Below are positions 7,181 to 14,736 of a stretch of DNA of 64,000 nt, in pieces; position 1 is the first letter of the stretch; every line of letters begins with the position of its first letter. Under the pieces are notes generated by a model. The model was not told where the DNA came from, searched no databases, and was given only the letters and a program-made list of their open reading frames with translations. The stretch is from Verrucomicrobiaceae bacterium (GTDB lineage: Bacteria; Verrucomicrobiota; Verrucomicrobiia; Verrucomicrobiales; Verrucomicrobiaceae): NCBI GenBank assembly GCA_027490195.1, contig JAIXYN010000037.1, positions 1-64,000 of the forward strand, read 5' to 3'. The position numbers were made by a program, and so were the translations under genes.

Positions 7181-7810
7181 TTAACTCTCGAATGATGCTG
7201 TCTCTGCAAGGCTGTAATACCATGACTGCGGTTCTGGCTTGATCTGGCCCGAAAACACCCGCACCAGAAAAGTATCAATGTCAGCCGCAACTAGATCCAG
7301 TCGATAGTCTCTCGGGGCCTCATGCCCTGTCGCACCGTCGATATAGATGTGACCTGCGGCATCTGTGAGGACCCCAAGACCATCGTCCTCGAAGAGGTTG
7401 GTGCGTCCCAATGGAAACAGCATGTCTCCCAGCAGGGACGGGAGAAGTGAATGGGAAAGGCATAGTCGCTCATCGATGTATCCAAACAGCACAGTGCGCC
7501 CGCGAAAGCCTATATCGAGTCCCCCAAACTCAGAGAGTATGGCTCTAGGAACGGGGGCGAAGGGACGGCTGAACCTAGCTGTGAAAGTCTGCATATCTAA
7601 CGAATCCCACTGACGACCTTCACGCCACCCGGCGTCAAGTAGCCGGGCCAAGATCGGCTCAGGAAAGCGGGTTCGACTGGCTGGAGAAAGAGTGGATACC
7701 AACTCTCTGGCTCGACTCTCGCGCCTGTTCTGCTGAGTGTCGTATGCAACAAACCTACCCGAACACACGGCACCGAGATACTCTCCGAGAAACTTCAATG
7801 TCTTCAACAT
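7181..7810 (-). CDS. Unknown protein, first gene of the cassette array
   Basis: A 209-residue soluble protein starting MLKTLKFLGEYLGAVCSG at an ATG 22 bases inside the possible cassette edge at 7832. It contains an N-terminal region with many Arg and Glu residues, then ILARLLDAGWREGRQWD and a C-terminal part with GHIYIDGATGHEAPRDYRLDLVA, which resembles SMI1/KNR4-like (SUKH) immunity-type folds in its style (GLGVLTDAAGHIYIDG). That likeness is an impression, not an assignment. It ends 13 bases before attC-like site A. Function unknown; most integron cassette genes are orphans. Confidence 0.65.
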   Translation of the reverse strand: MLKTLKFLGEYLGAVCSGRFVAYDTQQNRRESRARELVSTLSPASRTRFPEPILARLLDAGWREGRQWDSLDMQTFTARFSRPFAPVPRAILSEFGGLDIGFRGRTVLFGYIDERLCLSHSLLPSLLGDMLFPLGRTNLFEDDGLGVLTDAAGHIYIDGATGHEAPRDYRLDLVAADIDTFLVRVFSGQIKPEPQSWYYSLAETASFES

Positions 7811-7831
7811 GGCGACTGACGCTGTGGGCTG

Positions 7832-7838
7832 GGCGAAC
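7832..7838 (-). other. Possible outer edge of the cassette array (isolated core site)
   Basis: The heptamer gttcgcc (minus strand, 7838-7832) is identical to the R' core of sites A and B and lies ahead of the first cassette gene at the right distance. I find no paired R'' core or inner stem further upstream, so it could be an attI-type site or the remnant of a lost attC. No integrase gene is visible to the right. Confidence 0.35.
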
Positions 7839-7942
7839 TATTTAATGAGAAACAATTCTGTCGAGTACGTCAACAGCATTATGGGGAACAGATTTGTTGA
7901 GTACCAACGGGGTGGCGGGCTCATGGGAGTGGGAGTTGCTTT

Positions 7943-8007
7943 TGACGCAGCAAACAGGCGTCATTGGCGACACAATTGTTTAATATGACGCACATACGCG
8001 TCATATT
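7943..8007. promoter_or_regulatory. Two tgacgc/gcgtca dyads in an AT-rich gap
   Basis: The same dyad occurs twice: tgacgc (7943-7948) with gcgtca (7958-7963), and tgacgc (7986-7991) with gcgtca (7998-8003). The second is part of a longer perfect inverted repeat, aatatgacgc / gcgtcatatt (7982-7991, 7998-8007). The gap separates the minus-strand array from plus-strand genes, so these may be operator sites. Confidence 0.5.
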
Positions 8008-8206
8008 CTGGTGAAAAGTACCAGCATGAAACTCGAATGGCAACTCACGAACGCTATTTTCTTTTAACTAATTTTCCTTATCTTAGAGGAGACCTAGGTA
8101 GGCTGCTACCAGCGTTAGGTGCTGTGGCATGGAAAAAAGTCACCGGCCTTCAGTCCTTGAAAACTCACGTGCGGATGCAATATCGAAAGGTTCTCACGGC
8201 GTTGAC

Positions 8207-8725
8207 ATGGCCATGCCACTCCCGAACCATCACTGGATCGAAGCCGAGCTCACCTGCATGCGCCCTTTCGAGGATGAGGATGCGGAGCATGCCTTCGGCT
8301 GGTTCTCAGATTCCGAAGTGATGCAGTTCATTCCAGGCGGGGCGGACCTCACCCTGGAGGACTCGCGCCGCCGCATCCATCGCTACCGCGAACATCAAAG
8401 ACTTCATGGTTTCAGCAAGCGGCTGATCCTTCATCGAGACACCGGCAAGCCCATCGGCGACAGCGGCTTGTTTCATCTTCCCGACGGCAAACGCATCGAA
8501 CTCGGCTTTCGTCTGGCGAAAGCCTACTGGGGGCAGGGTTACGCGATTGAGGTGGGCCGTGCCTGGCTCGAATGGTTTGACACACACCACCCAGCGGAAC
8601 CGCTGTTCGCAGACGTGCATCCCGATCACCTACGTTCCCGGCGTGTCCTGGAAAAACTTGGCTTTGACTGCTCCCATGCGGAAACCATTCTCGGCATGCC
8701 GATGCTGATTTACCGCCGCCGTTAG
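8207..8725 (+). CDS. GNAT-family N-acetyltransferase (RimJ/RimL-like)
   Basis: About 172 residues from the ATG at 8207 (another ATG is at 8213); an upstream in-frame codon at 8129 adds a stretch without family features. The order is typical of the RimJ/RimL group: an opening LTCMRPFEDEDAEHAFGWFSD, an acceptor/substrate region, then IELGFRLAKAYWGQGYAIEVGRAWLEW, which is the acetyl-CoA-binding motif A region, and a closing SRRVLEKLGFDCSH (motif B). The substrate may be a ribosomal protein N-terminus or a small amine; this cannot be told. The next gene starts 31 bases later. Confidence 0.85.
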   Translation: MAMPLPNHHWIEAELTCMRPFEDEDAEHAFGWFSDSEVMQFIPGGADLTLEDSRRRIHRYREHQRLHGFSKRLILHRDTGKPIGDSGLFHLPDGKRIELGFRLAKAYWGQGYAIEVGRAWLEWFDTHHPAEPLFADVHPDHLRSRRVLEKLGFDCSHAETILGMPMLIYRRR

Positions 8726-8756
8726 TTTTCGCCACCTTCCCCGTACTCTGCCCACC

Positions 8757-9728
8757 ATGAAACACCTTCTTCCGCTCCTGCTCCTCGCCACATCATCCGC
8801 ATGGGCCCAGGACCTCAGCGCACAAAGAACGAACGCCCAATCCGCCGCCGAAAAAAGCCAGGTCGAACTCCACCTCGACCAGCCCTACGCCGGAAACGAA
8901 AACCCCAAACAAAAGGTCGATCTCTACCTCCCCAAAAAACGCAACAGCGACAAGCCCCTTCCCGTCGCCGCCCTCATCCACGGCGGTGGCTGGGTCAACG
9001 GCGACCGCCTCGGCTACGCCGCCGCCGCCATCCAGTTCGCCCGCACCGGCGACTACGCCTCCGTCACAGTCGGTTACCGCCTCACCAAAGAAGCCCACTG
9101 GCCCGCGCAAATCCATGACTGCAAAGCCGCCATCCGCTGGATCCGCGCCCACGCCAAAGAGTACAATCTCGATCCCGACAAAATCGCCGTCATGGGCAGC
9201 TCCGCCGGCGGCCATCTCTCCTCCCTCATCGGCACCAGCGGCGACGTCAAAGAACTCGAAGGCGATCTCGGCCCCAACACCACCTTCAGCAGCCGCGTCC
9301 AATGCGTCGTCAACCTCTGCGGTCCCCAAGACTTCACCCAGGCCCTCATGTTCGACCAAGAAAAGAAACCCGTCCTCAAAGACGATGCCGTCATCGGCCT
9401 CCTCGGCGGTAACTACGAAGAAAAGCACACCGAAGCCGTAGCCGCCTCACCCGTGACCTACGTCACCAAAGACGATCCACCCTTCATCACCTTTCACGGC
9501 TCCGCCGACCAACGCGTCGCCTATCTCCATGCCGAGGCCATCCACGCCGCCCTCCAAAAAGCCAGCGTCCCCTCCCTCCTCATCCCCATCACCAACGGCG
9601 GCCACGGCTCCGTCAGCCATCCCGAAGTCATCGCCCGCGCCAAACTCTTCGTCGGCAAAACCCTGCTCGGTACCGATGCCACCATCGACACCACCCCGAT
9701 TCCGGCCCTGCCCGAAAAGAAGAAGTAG
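8757..9728 (+). CDS. Secreted alpha/beta hydrolase (BD-FAE-like esterase)
   Basis: A 323-residue exported enzyme with a Sec signal peptide (MKHLLPLLLLATSSAWAQ). Oxyanion-hole motif HGGGW is at residues 75-79 and nucleophile motif GSSAGG has Ser149. The acid/base pair is plausibly Asp251 (FHGSADQRV) and His283 (NGGHGS). This is the esterase/lipase HSL or BD-FAE (feruloyl/acetylxylan esterase-like) layout, so deacylation of plant polysaccharide esters in the periplasm is likely but not proven. It sits between a GNAT gene and the PaiB-like operon, 8 bases ahead of the latter. Confidence 0.85.
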   Translation: MKHLLPLLLLATSSAWAQDLSAQRTNAQSAAEKSQVELHLDQPYAGNENPKQKVDLYLPKKRNSDKPLPVAALIHGGGWVNGDRLGYAAAAIQFARTGDYASVTVGYRLTKEAHWPAQIHDCKAAIRWIRAHAKEYNLDPDKIAVMGSSAGGHLSSLIGTSGDVKELEGDLGPNTTFSSRVQCVVNLCGPQDFTQALMFDQEKKPVLKDDAVIGLLGGNYEEKHTEAVAASPVTYVTKDDPPFITFHGSADQRVAYLHAEAIHAALQKASVPSLLIPITNGGHGSVSHPEVIARAKLFVGKTLLGTDATIDTTPIPALPEKKK

Positions 9729-9736
9729 CCCGTCAA

Positions 9737-10351
9737 ATGTACACCCCCGCGCATTTTCAGATCGATGACCGCGACACGCTAAACGCTTTCATGCGCCAGC
9801 ACAGTTTCGCCACCATCGTATCACACGACGGCAAAGTTCCGCAGGCCACGCACATGCCCGTTTTGCTGAATCCGACACAAGGTTCGCACGGATGTCTGCT
9901 CTCCCACATGGCCCGTGCCAACCCTCAATGGCGCCATTTTGACCCAGCCACAGAAGTCCTCGTCATCTTCACCGGCCCCCACGCCTACATCTCCCCGGCC
10001 TGGTACGTCACCGAGCCCGCCGTCCCCACCTGGAACTACACCGCCGTGCATGCCTATGGCATTCCACGCATCGTCACGCAGCATGACCGCTTTGCCCAGA
10101 TGCTGCACGATCTCATCGAATTCTACGAAGCCGAACGCCCCAACCGCTGGCACGGCACCCTCCCCGCCGAATTCCGCGACGGCCTCATGAAAGGAATCGT
10201 CGGCATCGAGATCGAAATCACCCGCTTCGAAGGCAAGTTCAAACTCAGCCAAAACCGACCACAGGATGCACAATCTGTCATCGCCATGCTAGAAAACAGC
10301 CCAGACCAGACCGATCGTGACACGGCCAAAATGATGAAAGAGAGGCTCTAA
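9737..10351 (+). CDS. paiB: PaiB-like FMN-binding regulator family protein
   Basis: 204 residues, the usual length of the PaiB / FMN-binding split-barrel family. It starts MYTPAHFQIDDRDTLNAFMRQHSFATIVS, the family's classic N-terminus, and contains THMPVLL, LLSHMARANPQW and FTGPHAYISPAWY followed by VPTWNYTAVHAYG, all conserved family landmarks. PaiB of Bacillus subtilis is a negative regulator of sporulation and protease genes; in other phyla the role is unclear and may be flavin-linked. The stop and the next start share TAATG (10349-10353), so it is the first gene of a coupled operon with osmC, a GNAT gene and a toroid protein. Confidence 0.9.
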   Translation: MYTPAHFQIDDRDTLNAFMRQHSFATIVSHDGKVPQATHMPVLLNPTQGSHGCLLSHMARANPQWRHFDPATEVLVIFTGPHAYISPAWYVTEPAVPTWNYTAVHAYGIPRIVTQHDRFAQMLHDLIEFYEAERPNRWHGTLPAEFRDGLMKGIVGIEIEITRFEGKFKLSQNRPQDAQSVIAMLENSPDQTDRDTAKMMKERL

Positions 10352-10815
10352 TGTCCACCCACACCGCCACCATCCGCTGGAAGAACCAAGGCCCTGATTT
10401 CCTCAGCCGCCGCTACTCCCGTGAGCACACCCTTCACTTCGACGGCGGTGCCACCATCCAAGGTTCCCCCTCCCCACAGATTGTGCCTGCCCCTTGGTCA
10501 AACCCCGCAGGCATCGACCCCGAAGAGATGTTCATCGCGTCCGTCTCCAGCTGTCACATGCTCTGGTTCCTCCACGTGGCCTGCGACGCCGGCTTTCTGC
10601 CCGAGATGTATGACGATGCAGCTGAAGGCATCATGACGCAAAATGAACGCGGCATACTGTGGATCAGCCAGATCACCCTGCGCCCAGTCATCATCTGGGG
10701 AGGCGACAAACAACCCTCTGCCACTGAAGTCGCTCACTTGCATCATCTTGCACACGAGCAATGCTTCATCGCCAGCTCCATCAGGACAGATGTGACCGTG
10801 CAACCAAGGACATGA
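10351..10815 (+). CDS. OsmC/Ohr-family protein
   Basis: 154 residues. Both redox-active cysteines of the family are present: one in VSSCHMLWFLH (after IDPEEMFIASV) and one in LAHEQCFIASSI. The N-terminus is the expected SATIRW-type strand. OsmC/Ohr proteins reduce organic hydroperoxides with a Cys pair in a dimeric barrel; the long Pro-rich insertion AIQ-type loop and IDPEEM motif put this nearer the OsmC side. It overlaps paiB by one base and the following GNAT gene by four bases, so translation is coupled along the operon. Confidence 0.85.
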   Translation: MSTHTATIRWKNQGPDFLSRRYSREHTLHFDGGATIQGSPSPQIVPAPWSNPAGIDPEEMFIASVSSCHMLWFLHVACDAGFLPEMYDDAAEGIMTQNERGILWISQITLRPVIIWGGDKQPSATEVAHLHHLAHEQCFIASSIRTDVTVQPRT

Positions 10816-11456
10816 AACCCCAACTCTTCGACGGCCAGTTCATCACCCTCACCCCGCTCGATGTCGCTACAGATGTGACAGAACTCTTTACCATCTCGCA
10901 TAGCGACGAATCAACGCGCAAACTGTGGCGTTACATGCCGTGCGGTCCGTTTGCCAATGTCGAAGAGCAAGCCGCCTTCTTGCGCGAATGGCAGGCAACA
11001 CCCAACGTCATCGCCTTTGCGGTGCGCGCTGCTGCAACACAGAGCTGCCTCGGCAGCATCTCTCTCATGAGCATCCGCGCCGAGCATGGCGTGGCAGAGC
11101 TGGGCAATATTTGGTATGCGCCTGCAGCACAGCGCACCAAGACGAACACTGAAGCATGCTACCTGCTCCTGCGTCACTGCTTTGAAGACCTCGGCTACCG
11201 GCGCATGGAGTGGAAATGCGATGCACGCAATGAACCCAGCCGCAATGCCGCCCTGCGCCTCGGCTTCACCTTTGAAGGCATTTTCCGCCAGCACATGATC
11301 ATCAAAGGCGAAAACCGCGACACCGCCTGGTTTGCCATGCTCGACCACGAATGGCCACAGATTGCCACCGCCTTCCACCGCTGGCTCTACGAAGACGACT
11401 CAATTCCGCTCGGACGATTGATTGCCGGGAGTCGCAGCGTACAAGCCCGTGCATGA
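10812..11456 (+). CDS. GNAT-family N-acetyltransferase (RimL-like)
   Basis: 214 residues from the ATG at 10812, which overlaps the OsmC stop (ATGA); an upstream codon at 10761 is inside osmC. It has the RimL-type layout ending in ELGNIWYAPAAQRTKTNTEACYLLLRHCFEDLGYRRMEWKCDARNEPSRNAALRLGFTFEG segments, where RTKTNTEA covers the acetyl-CoA-binding turn, and a closing FRQHMIIKGENRDTAWFAML typical of this subgroup. It is related in family but not in close sequence to the GNAT at 8207. The gene overlaps the next one by four bases. Confidence 0.85.
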   Translation: MKPQLFDGQFITLTPLDVATDVTELFTISHSDESTRKLWRYMPCGPFANVEEQAAFLREWQATPNVIAFAVRAAATQSCLGSISLMSIRAEHGVAELGNIWYAPAAQRTKTNTEACYLLLRHCFEDLGYRRMEWKCDARNEPSRNAALRLGFTFEGIFRQHMIIKGENRDTAWFAMLDHEWPQIATAFHRWLYEDDSIPLGRLIAGSRSVQARA

Positions 11457-12589
11457 AGCACGCCTTTTTCCTCCTGCTCACCACATCCGCAGCACTCGCC
11501 GCCGATGCCCCCAAACCAAAGCCCAAGCCCGAGTTTCAATACCAAACAGCCGGCATCCAGGTGAGCCGGGCGACCGCTGATGAACCGAAAGTGAAGGCTT
11601 TTGGCCCCGACACCATCAAAGCCGCCGCCAAATACCTCGACGATGGCGCAATCTGCTGGGTGCGCGAGAAAACCTGCGTGAACTGCCACACCACCGGCCC
11701 CTACCTGAGCGAGCGCCCGGCTTTGTCAAAGCAGCTCGGCATGCCACTGGAGGAGGTGCTGGCGGACTTCGTCAAAACCGTTCCTGCAGAGGTTAAGCCG
11801 CAGAAAGAAACGGAAAAGGATGGCATCAAATACTACGGCGGCTCCTGGTCGAGCATCTGGCGCTCCATGGGTCTCGCTGAATGGGACAAACACGTGACCG
11901 GGAAGCTATCCCCCCATACGGAACGTTCCCTCCATGAAATGCTCATGCGCCAGTCCGCCGACGGCTCATTCGTCAGCTACGGCGAAGTCGAAATCCCTCA
12001 CATCACCACCGACTTCGAACTCACGCTGCAAGCCGCCCGCGCGGCCACCGCCGCGCCTGGCTGGCTCGCCAATCTCAAAGACCCCGAACTGCTCGCGCGT
12101 GTCGAGAAAATGAAGGCATGGCTGCGCAATGCGCCGCCAAAGAATGACTTTGACCGCATCCTGCGCCTCCAACTCGCGCATTACATGCCCGAACTCGTAC
12201 CGCAAGCCCAGCGCGATGCCGCGCTGGCTTTGCTGTCCTCAAAACAGCATGCCGATGGCGGCTGGGCTCTGCGCGACACGTCCGCCTTAGCTGACTGGCA
12301 CTTTAAAATGAGCGACACCGTGGTGAAACTCATCAGCGGCCTGCCCGATGCCGCGAAACCGGAAAGCGATGCCTACATGACCTCCTTTGCCATCGTCCTG
12401 ATGCGTCAAAACAACATTCCGGCAAGCGACGAACGCATCCAGCGCGGCCTCAAATGGCTGAAGCAGGAGCAGCGTGTCTCCGGCCGCTGGTGGATGCAGT
12501 CTCTGTATCGCGGAAATTACAGCTACATCACCTACATCGCCACGGCGCAGGCCCTGAAGGCACTGGCTTTGTGCGACGAATTGCACTGA
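11453..12589 (+). CDS. Secreted alpha/alpha-toroid (squalene-cyclase-like) protein with a heme-binding CxxCH
   Basis: 378 residues from the ATG at 11453 (MKHAFFLLLTTSAALAA, a Sec signal). Residues 75-79 read CVNCH, a c-type heme attachment motif, within WVREKTCVNCHTTGPYLS. The rest has repeated toroid motifs such as MLMRQSADGSFVSYG, ALLSSKQHADGGWALRD and YMTSFAIVLMRQNN, typical of prenyltransferase/squalene-oxidase repeats. So it is probably a periplasmic helical-toroid protein with one c-type heme. It is the last gene of the paiB-osmC-GNAT unit, overlapping by ATGA. The physiological role is unknown; see findings. Confidence 0.75.
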   Translation: MKHAFFLLLTTSAALAADAPKPKPKPEFQYQTAGIQVSRATADEPKVKAFGPDTIKAAAKYLDDGAICWVREKTCVNCHTTGPYLSERPALSKQLGMPLEEVLADFVKTVPAEVKPQKETEKDGIKYYGGSWSSIWRSMGLAEWDKHVTGKLSPHTERSLHEMLMRQSADGSFVSYGEVEIPHITTDFELTLQAARAATAAPGWLANLKDPELLARVEKMKAWLRNAPPKNDFDRILRLQLAHYMPELVPQAQRDAALALLSSKQHADGGWALRDTSALADWHFKMSDTVVKLISGLPDAAKPESDAYMTSFAIVLMRQNNIPASDERIQRGLKWLKQEQRVSGRWWMQSLYRGNYSYITYIATAQALKALALCDELH

Positions 12590-12592
12590 TTT

Positions 12593-13396
12593 TCATCGCC
12601 TTGCACGCCGATACACTGCCGGTGACTCGCCCATGCGTTTGCGGAAATGCTGGGTGAAACTGCTCGCATCCACAAAGCCGCACTGCTCCGCCACCTCGCT
12701 GGCGGTCAGTGTCGTTCGTTCCAGCAAACGTACGGCCGCCAGGACCCGCGTCTTGATGAGAAACTCCTGCGGAGTGATCCCAAACGCGCTTTGAAAGCGC
12801 CGTTGCAACTGCCTCAGCGACTGCCCGCAGGATTTCGCCACGTCTTCAATCAACAGCGGCTTCGCATAATCATGCCGGATGAGCTCCACCGCCTGCGCCA
12901 CGGTCTGAAACACCGGCAGCCTGCGCTCAGCTTCATCTGGTCGCCTTAACGTGCCCATCACACCCTGTACCCGACGCTTAGAGTCAAACAGGGGAAGCTT
13001 AGTCACCAGAAACCAGTCAGGAATGCCCTGGGAGTCCCACCATAGCTCCACGCGCTCGATCACATCCACCTTGCCGGCTAGGATGCGTTTGTCGTCATCC
13101 ACATAGGCCTGCGCCATCGTGTCCGGGTTCAAATCGAAATCCGTGCGCCCAATGATCTCTGAGTCATCCGGCATCTGGTAGCGCTGCATCAGCCCCTCGC
13201 TGGCAAACATGAGATGCCCCGCTTTGTTCTTGGCAAAGAAGTACACTCCCGGGATGTGGTCAAACAGCCGCTGAAACAGCAGCGTCGGCTCCAGCGAAGC
13301 CATCCATGCCGCCCGTTGCTTTCTCCATCGCGCGATTTCCGCCGCAGAGCGCTTGGAACGCACGCGGGGTTTCAGGGGTGTCGCATTTCGCATCAT
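12593..13396 (-). CDS. AraC-family regulator with an N-terminal PAS-type domain
   Basis: About 267 residues from the ATG at 13396; the frame continues upstream only to a TTG 14 bases from the divergent gene, so an internal ATG is more plausible. The N-terminal half holds a PAS-like region (LFDHIPGVYFFAKNKAGHLMFAS, then DFDLNPDTMAQAYVDDD). The C-terminal 110 residues are an AraC double helix-turn-helix (SCGQSLRQLQRRFQSAFGITPQEFL; TASEVAEQCGFVDASSFTQHF). It is divergent from the lyase gene at 13453, which it may control. The same PAS-AraC layout is common in Verrucomicrobia and Planctomycetes. Confidence 0.85.
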   Translation of the reverse strand: MMRNATPLKPRVRSKRSAAEIARWRKQRAAWMASLEPTLLFQRLFDHIPGVYFFAKNKAGHLMFASEGLMQRYQMPDDSEIIGRTDFDLNPDTMAQAYVDDDKRILAGKVDVIERVELWWDSQGIPDWFLVTKLPLFDSKRRVQGVMGTLRRPDEAERRLPVFQTVAQAVELIRHDYAKPLLIEDVAKSCGQSLRQLQRRFQSAFGITPQEFLIKTRVLAAVRLLERTTLTASEVAEQCGFVDASSFTQHFRKRMGESPAVYRRARR

Positions 13397-13452
13397 CTTT
13401 GTCGTGACGACGTTGCATGGTTCTGCGTTAATCTGCAAGAAATCAACCGCCC

Positions 13453-14151
13453 ATGAGACCCATCGTTCAAATTTCCCTCGACCTCACCAACATCGACGAA
13501 GCGCTCGAAACCGCCGCCCTAGCCATGCGCGCTGGTGTGGACTGGCTGGAAGCTGGCACGCCACTCATCCTGGCCGAAGGTCTGCACGGCGTGCGCGCCC
13601 TGAGAAAAGCTTTCCCAAATACGCCCATCGTTGCTGACCTCAAAACCATGGATGGCGGCTACCTCGAAGCCGAGATGATGGCCAAGGCAGGAGCCACCCA
13701 CGTCGTCGTCATGGCCCGCGCGCATGCAGAAACCGTGAAATGCGTGGTCAAAGCAGGTAAAGACTTCGGCTGCAAGGTGATGGGAGACAACATGATCTCT
13801 GAGGACATGATTGCAGGAGCCAAGTGGCTGGAAGACCTCGGCTGCGACTATGTGATTCATCATATTGGCTACGATGAACGTCGCGGCATCGCAGCCGCTG
13901 GCAAACGCATGCCTAGCCCGCTGGATCAGCTCCGTGAAGTGTGCAATGCCGTCAAAATCCCAGTCCAGGCCGTCGGTGGCCTCAGCTTGGAGCAAGCCAT
14001 CCAGTGCCCCAAATACGGTGCTCCGCTCGTCGTCCTCGGCGCACCGCTCACCATTGATGCTGACGCCTTCAAAACAGCGGACGGCAATCTGGAGGCGTCG
14101 TTGCGCATGATTTGCGAAGCCGTGCATGCTCAGGATGTTCCTGCTTTCTAA
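13453..14151 (+). CDS. Orotidine-5'-phosphate-decarboxylase-superfamily lyase (HUMPS-like)
   Basis: 232-residue TIM-barrel protein. DLKTMDGG is the superfamily's D-x-K-x-x-D signature, and the barrel markers VQISLDLTN, MVMARAHAE-type strand, YVIHHIGYDERR and QAVGGLSLEQA lie in the right order. Relatives are hexulose-6-phosphate synthase and 3-keto-L-gulonate-6-phosphate decarboxylase, which use Mg2+ and a pentulose or hexulose phosphate. Pathway partners are not adjacent, so the exact substrate is unclear. It is divergently arranged with the PAS-AraC regulator; the short intergenic space suggests a shared promoter region. Confidence 0.8.
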   Translation: MRPIVQISLDLTNIDEALETAALAMRAGVDWLEAGTPLILAEGLHGVRALRKAFPNTPIVADLKTMDGGYLEAEMMAKAGATHVVVMARAHAETVKCVVKAGKDFGCKVMGDNMISEDMIAGAKWLEDLGCDYVIHHIGYDERRGIAAAGKRMPSPLDQLREVCNAVKIPVQAVGGLSLEQAIQCPKYGAPLVVLGAPLTIDADAFKTADGNLEASLRMICEAVHAQDVPAF

Positions 14152-14177
14152 TTCATTCATTTTCCGGCATTCAAATA

Positions 14178-14204
14178 ATTCGCGGATATTCGCGGCAATT
14201 CGCG
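14178..14204 (+). repeat. Three attcgcg heptamers at exact 10-bp spacing
   Basis: attcgcg occurs at 14178, 14188 and 14198, ending nine bases before the ATG of the GxxExxY gene. Inverted copies (cgcgaat) follow the gene at 14612, 14632 and 14643. Confidence 0.75.
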
Positions 14205-14212
14205 TTTAAAAC

Positions 14213-14587
14213 ATGGACTTCCAAGACGGCACTTATGAGATCATTGGAAGCGCCATGCGCGTCCACCGAGTTCTGGGGCCAGGCTTGCGTGAGAAGCCGT
14301 ACGAAAATGCGCTGGTCATTGATCTGCAGAACATCGGCATCAAAGTGCAACAGCAGCGCGCTTATCCCATCCGCTATCTCAATTCGATTGTTGGCGACTG
14401 CATCCCTGACATGACCGTCAACGACTCTGTTCTTGTCGATGCTAAATCAGTCGACGCGATTGGCGAAAATGAGATCGCCCAGATGCTTAATTATCTACGT
14501 ATCGCACGACTTGAAGTCGGCCTGATCATTAACTTTAAAAATCCCAAGCTTGAATGGGTAAGAAAAGTCAAATCTCAGAACGAATAA
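14213..14587 (+). CDS. GxxExxY protein (PD-(D/E)XK-like fold)
   Basis: 124 residues, the usual length of GxxExxY proteins. VLGPGLREKPYENAL is the name motif (G-x-x-E-x-x-Y) and IGDCIPDMTVNDSVLVDAKSVDAIGENEIAQMLNYLR is the nuclease-like region; here VDAKS replaces the more usual V-E-x-K-x, so the catalytic Glu position is Asp. ARLEVGLIINFKNPKLEW is the conserved C-terminus. The function of the family is unknown. It is bracketed by inverted ATTCGCG-type heptamer arrays and stands alone between the lyase and dehydrogenase genes, fitting a small mobile-like unit. Confidence 0.85.
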   Translation: MDFQDGTYEIIGSAMRVHRVLGPGLREKPYENALVIDLQNIGIKVQQQRAYPIRYLNSIVGDCIPDMTVNDSVLVDAKSVDAIGENEIAQMLNYLRIARLEVGLIINFKNPKLEWVRKVKSQNE

Positions 14588-14611
14588 CCAGATCACCCTT
14601 CATGATCTCAT

Positions 14612-14699
14612 CGCGAATTGGCACGAATGACCGCGAATTTTTCGCGAATTCAGAATTCCCCTCTTCAACCCAGTTCGTGGATATTCGAGTTTATTCGCG
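14612..14699 (+). repeat. Inverted CGCGAAT heptamers after the GxxExxY gene
   Basis: cgcgaat lies at 14612, 14632 and 14643, and a forward attcgcg at 14693. With the block at 14178 these make an inverted pair of arrays flanking the gene. Confidence 0.65.
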
Positions 14700-14736
14700 C
14701 TAACATCTCTCTCAACACCTCTCATAACCATCACTC

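Noticed and set aside
8793-9428. 211-codon Gly/Val-rich minus-strand frame
   Set aside because: Shadow of the secreted esterase, produced by reading its GC-rich codons in reverse.
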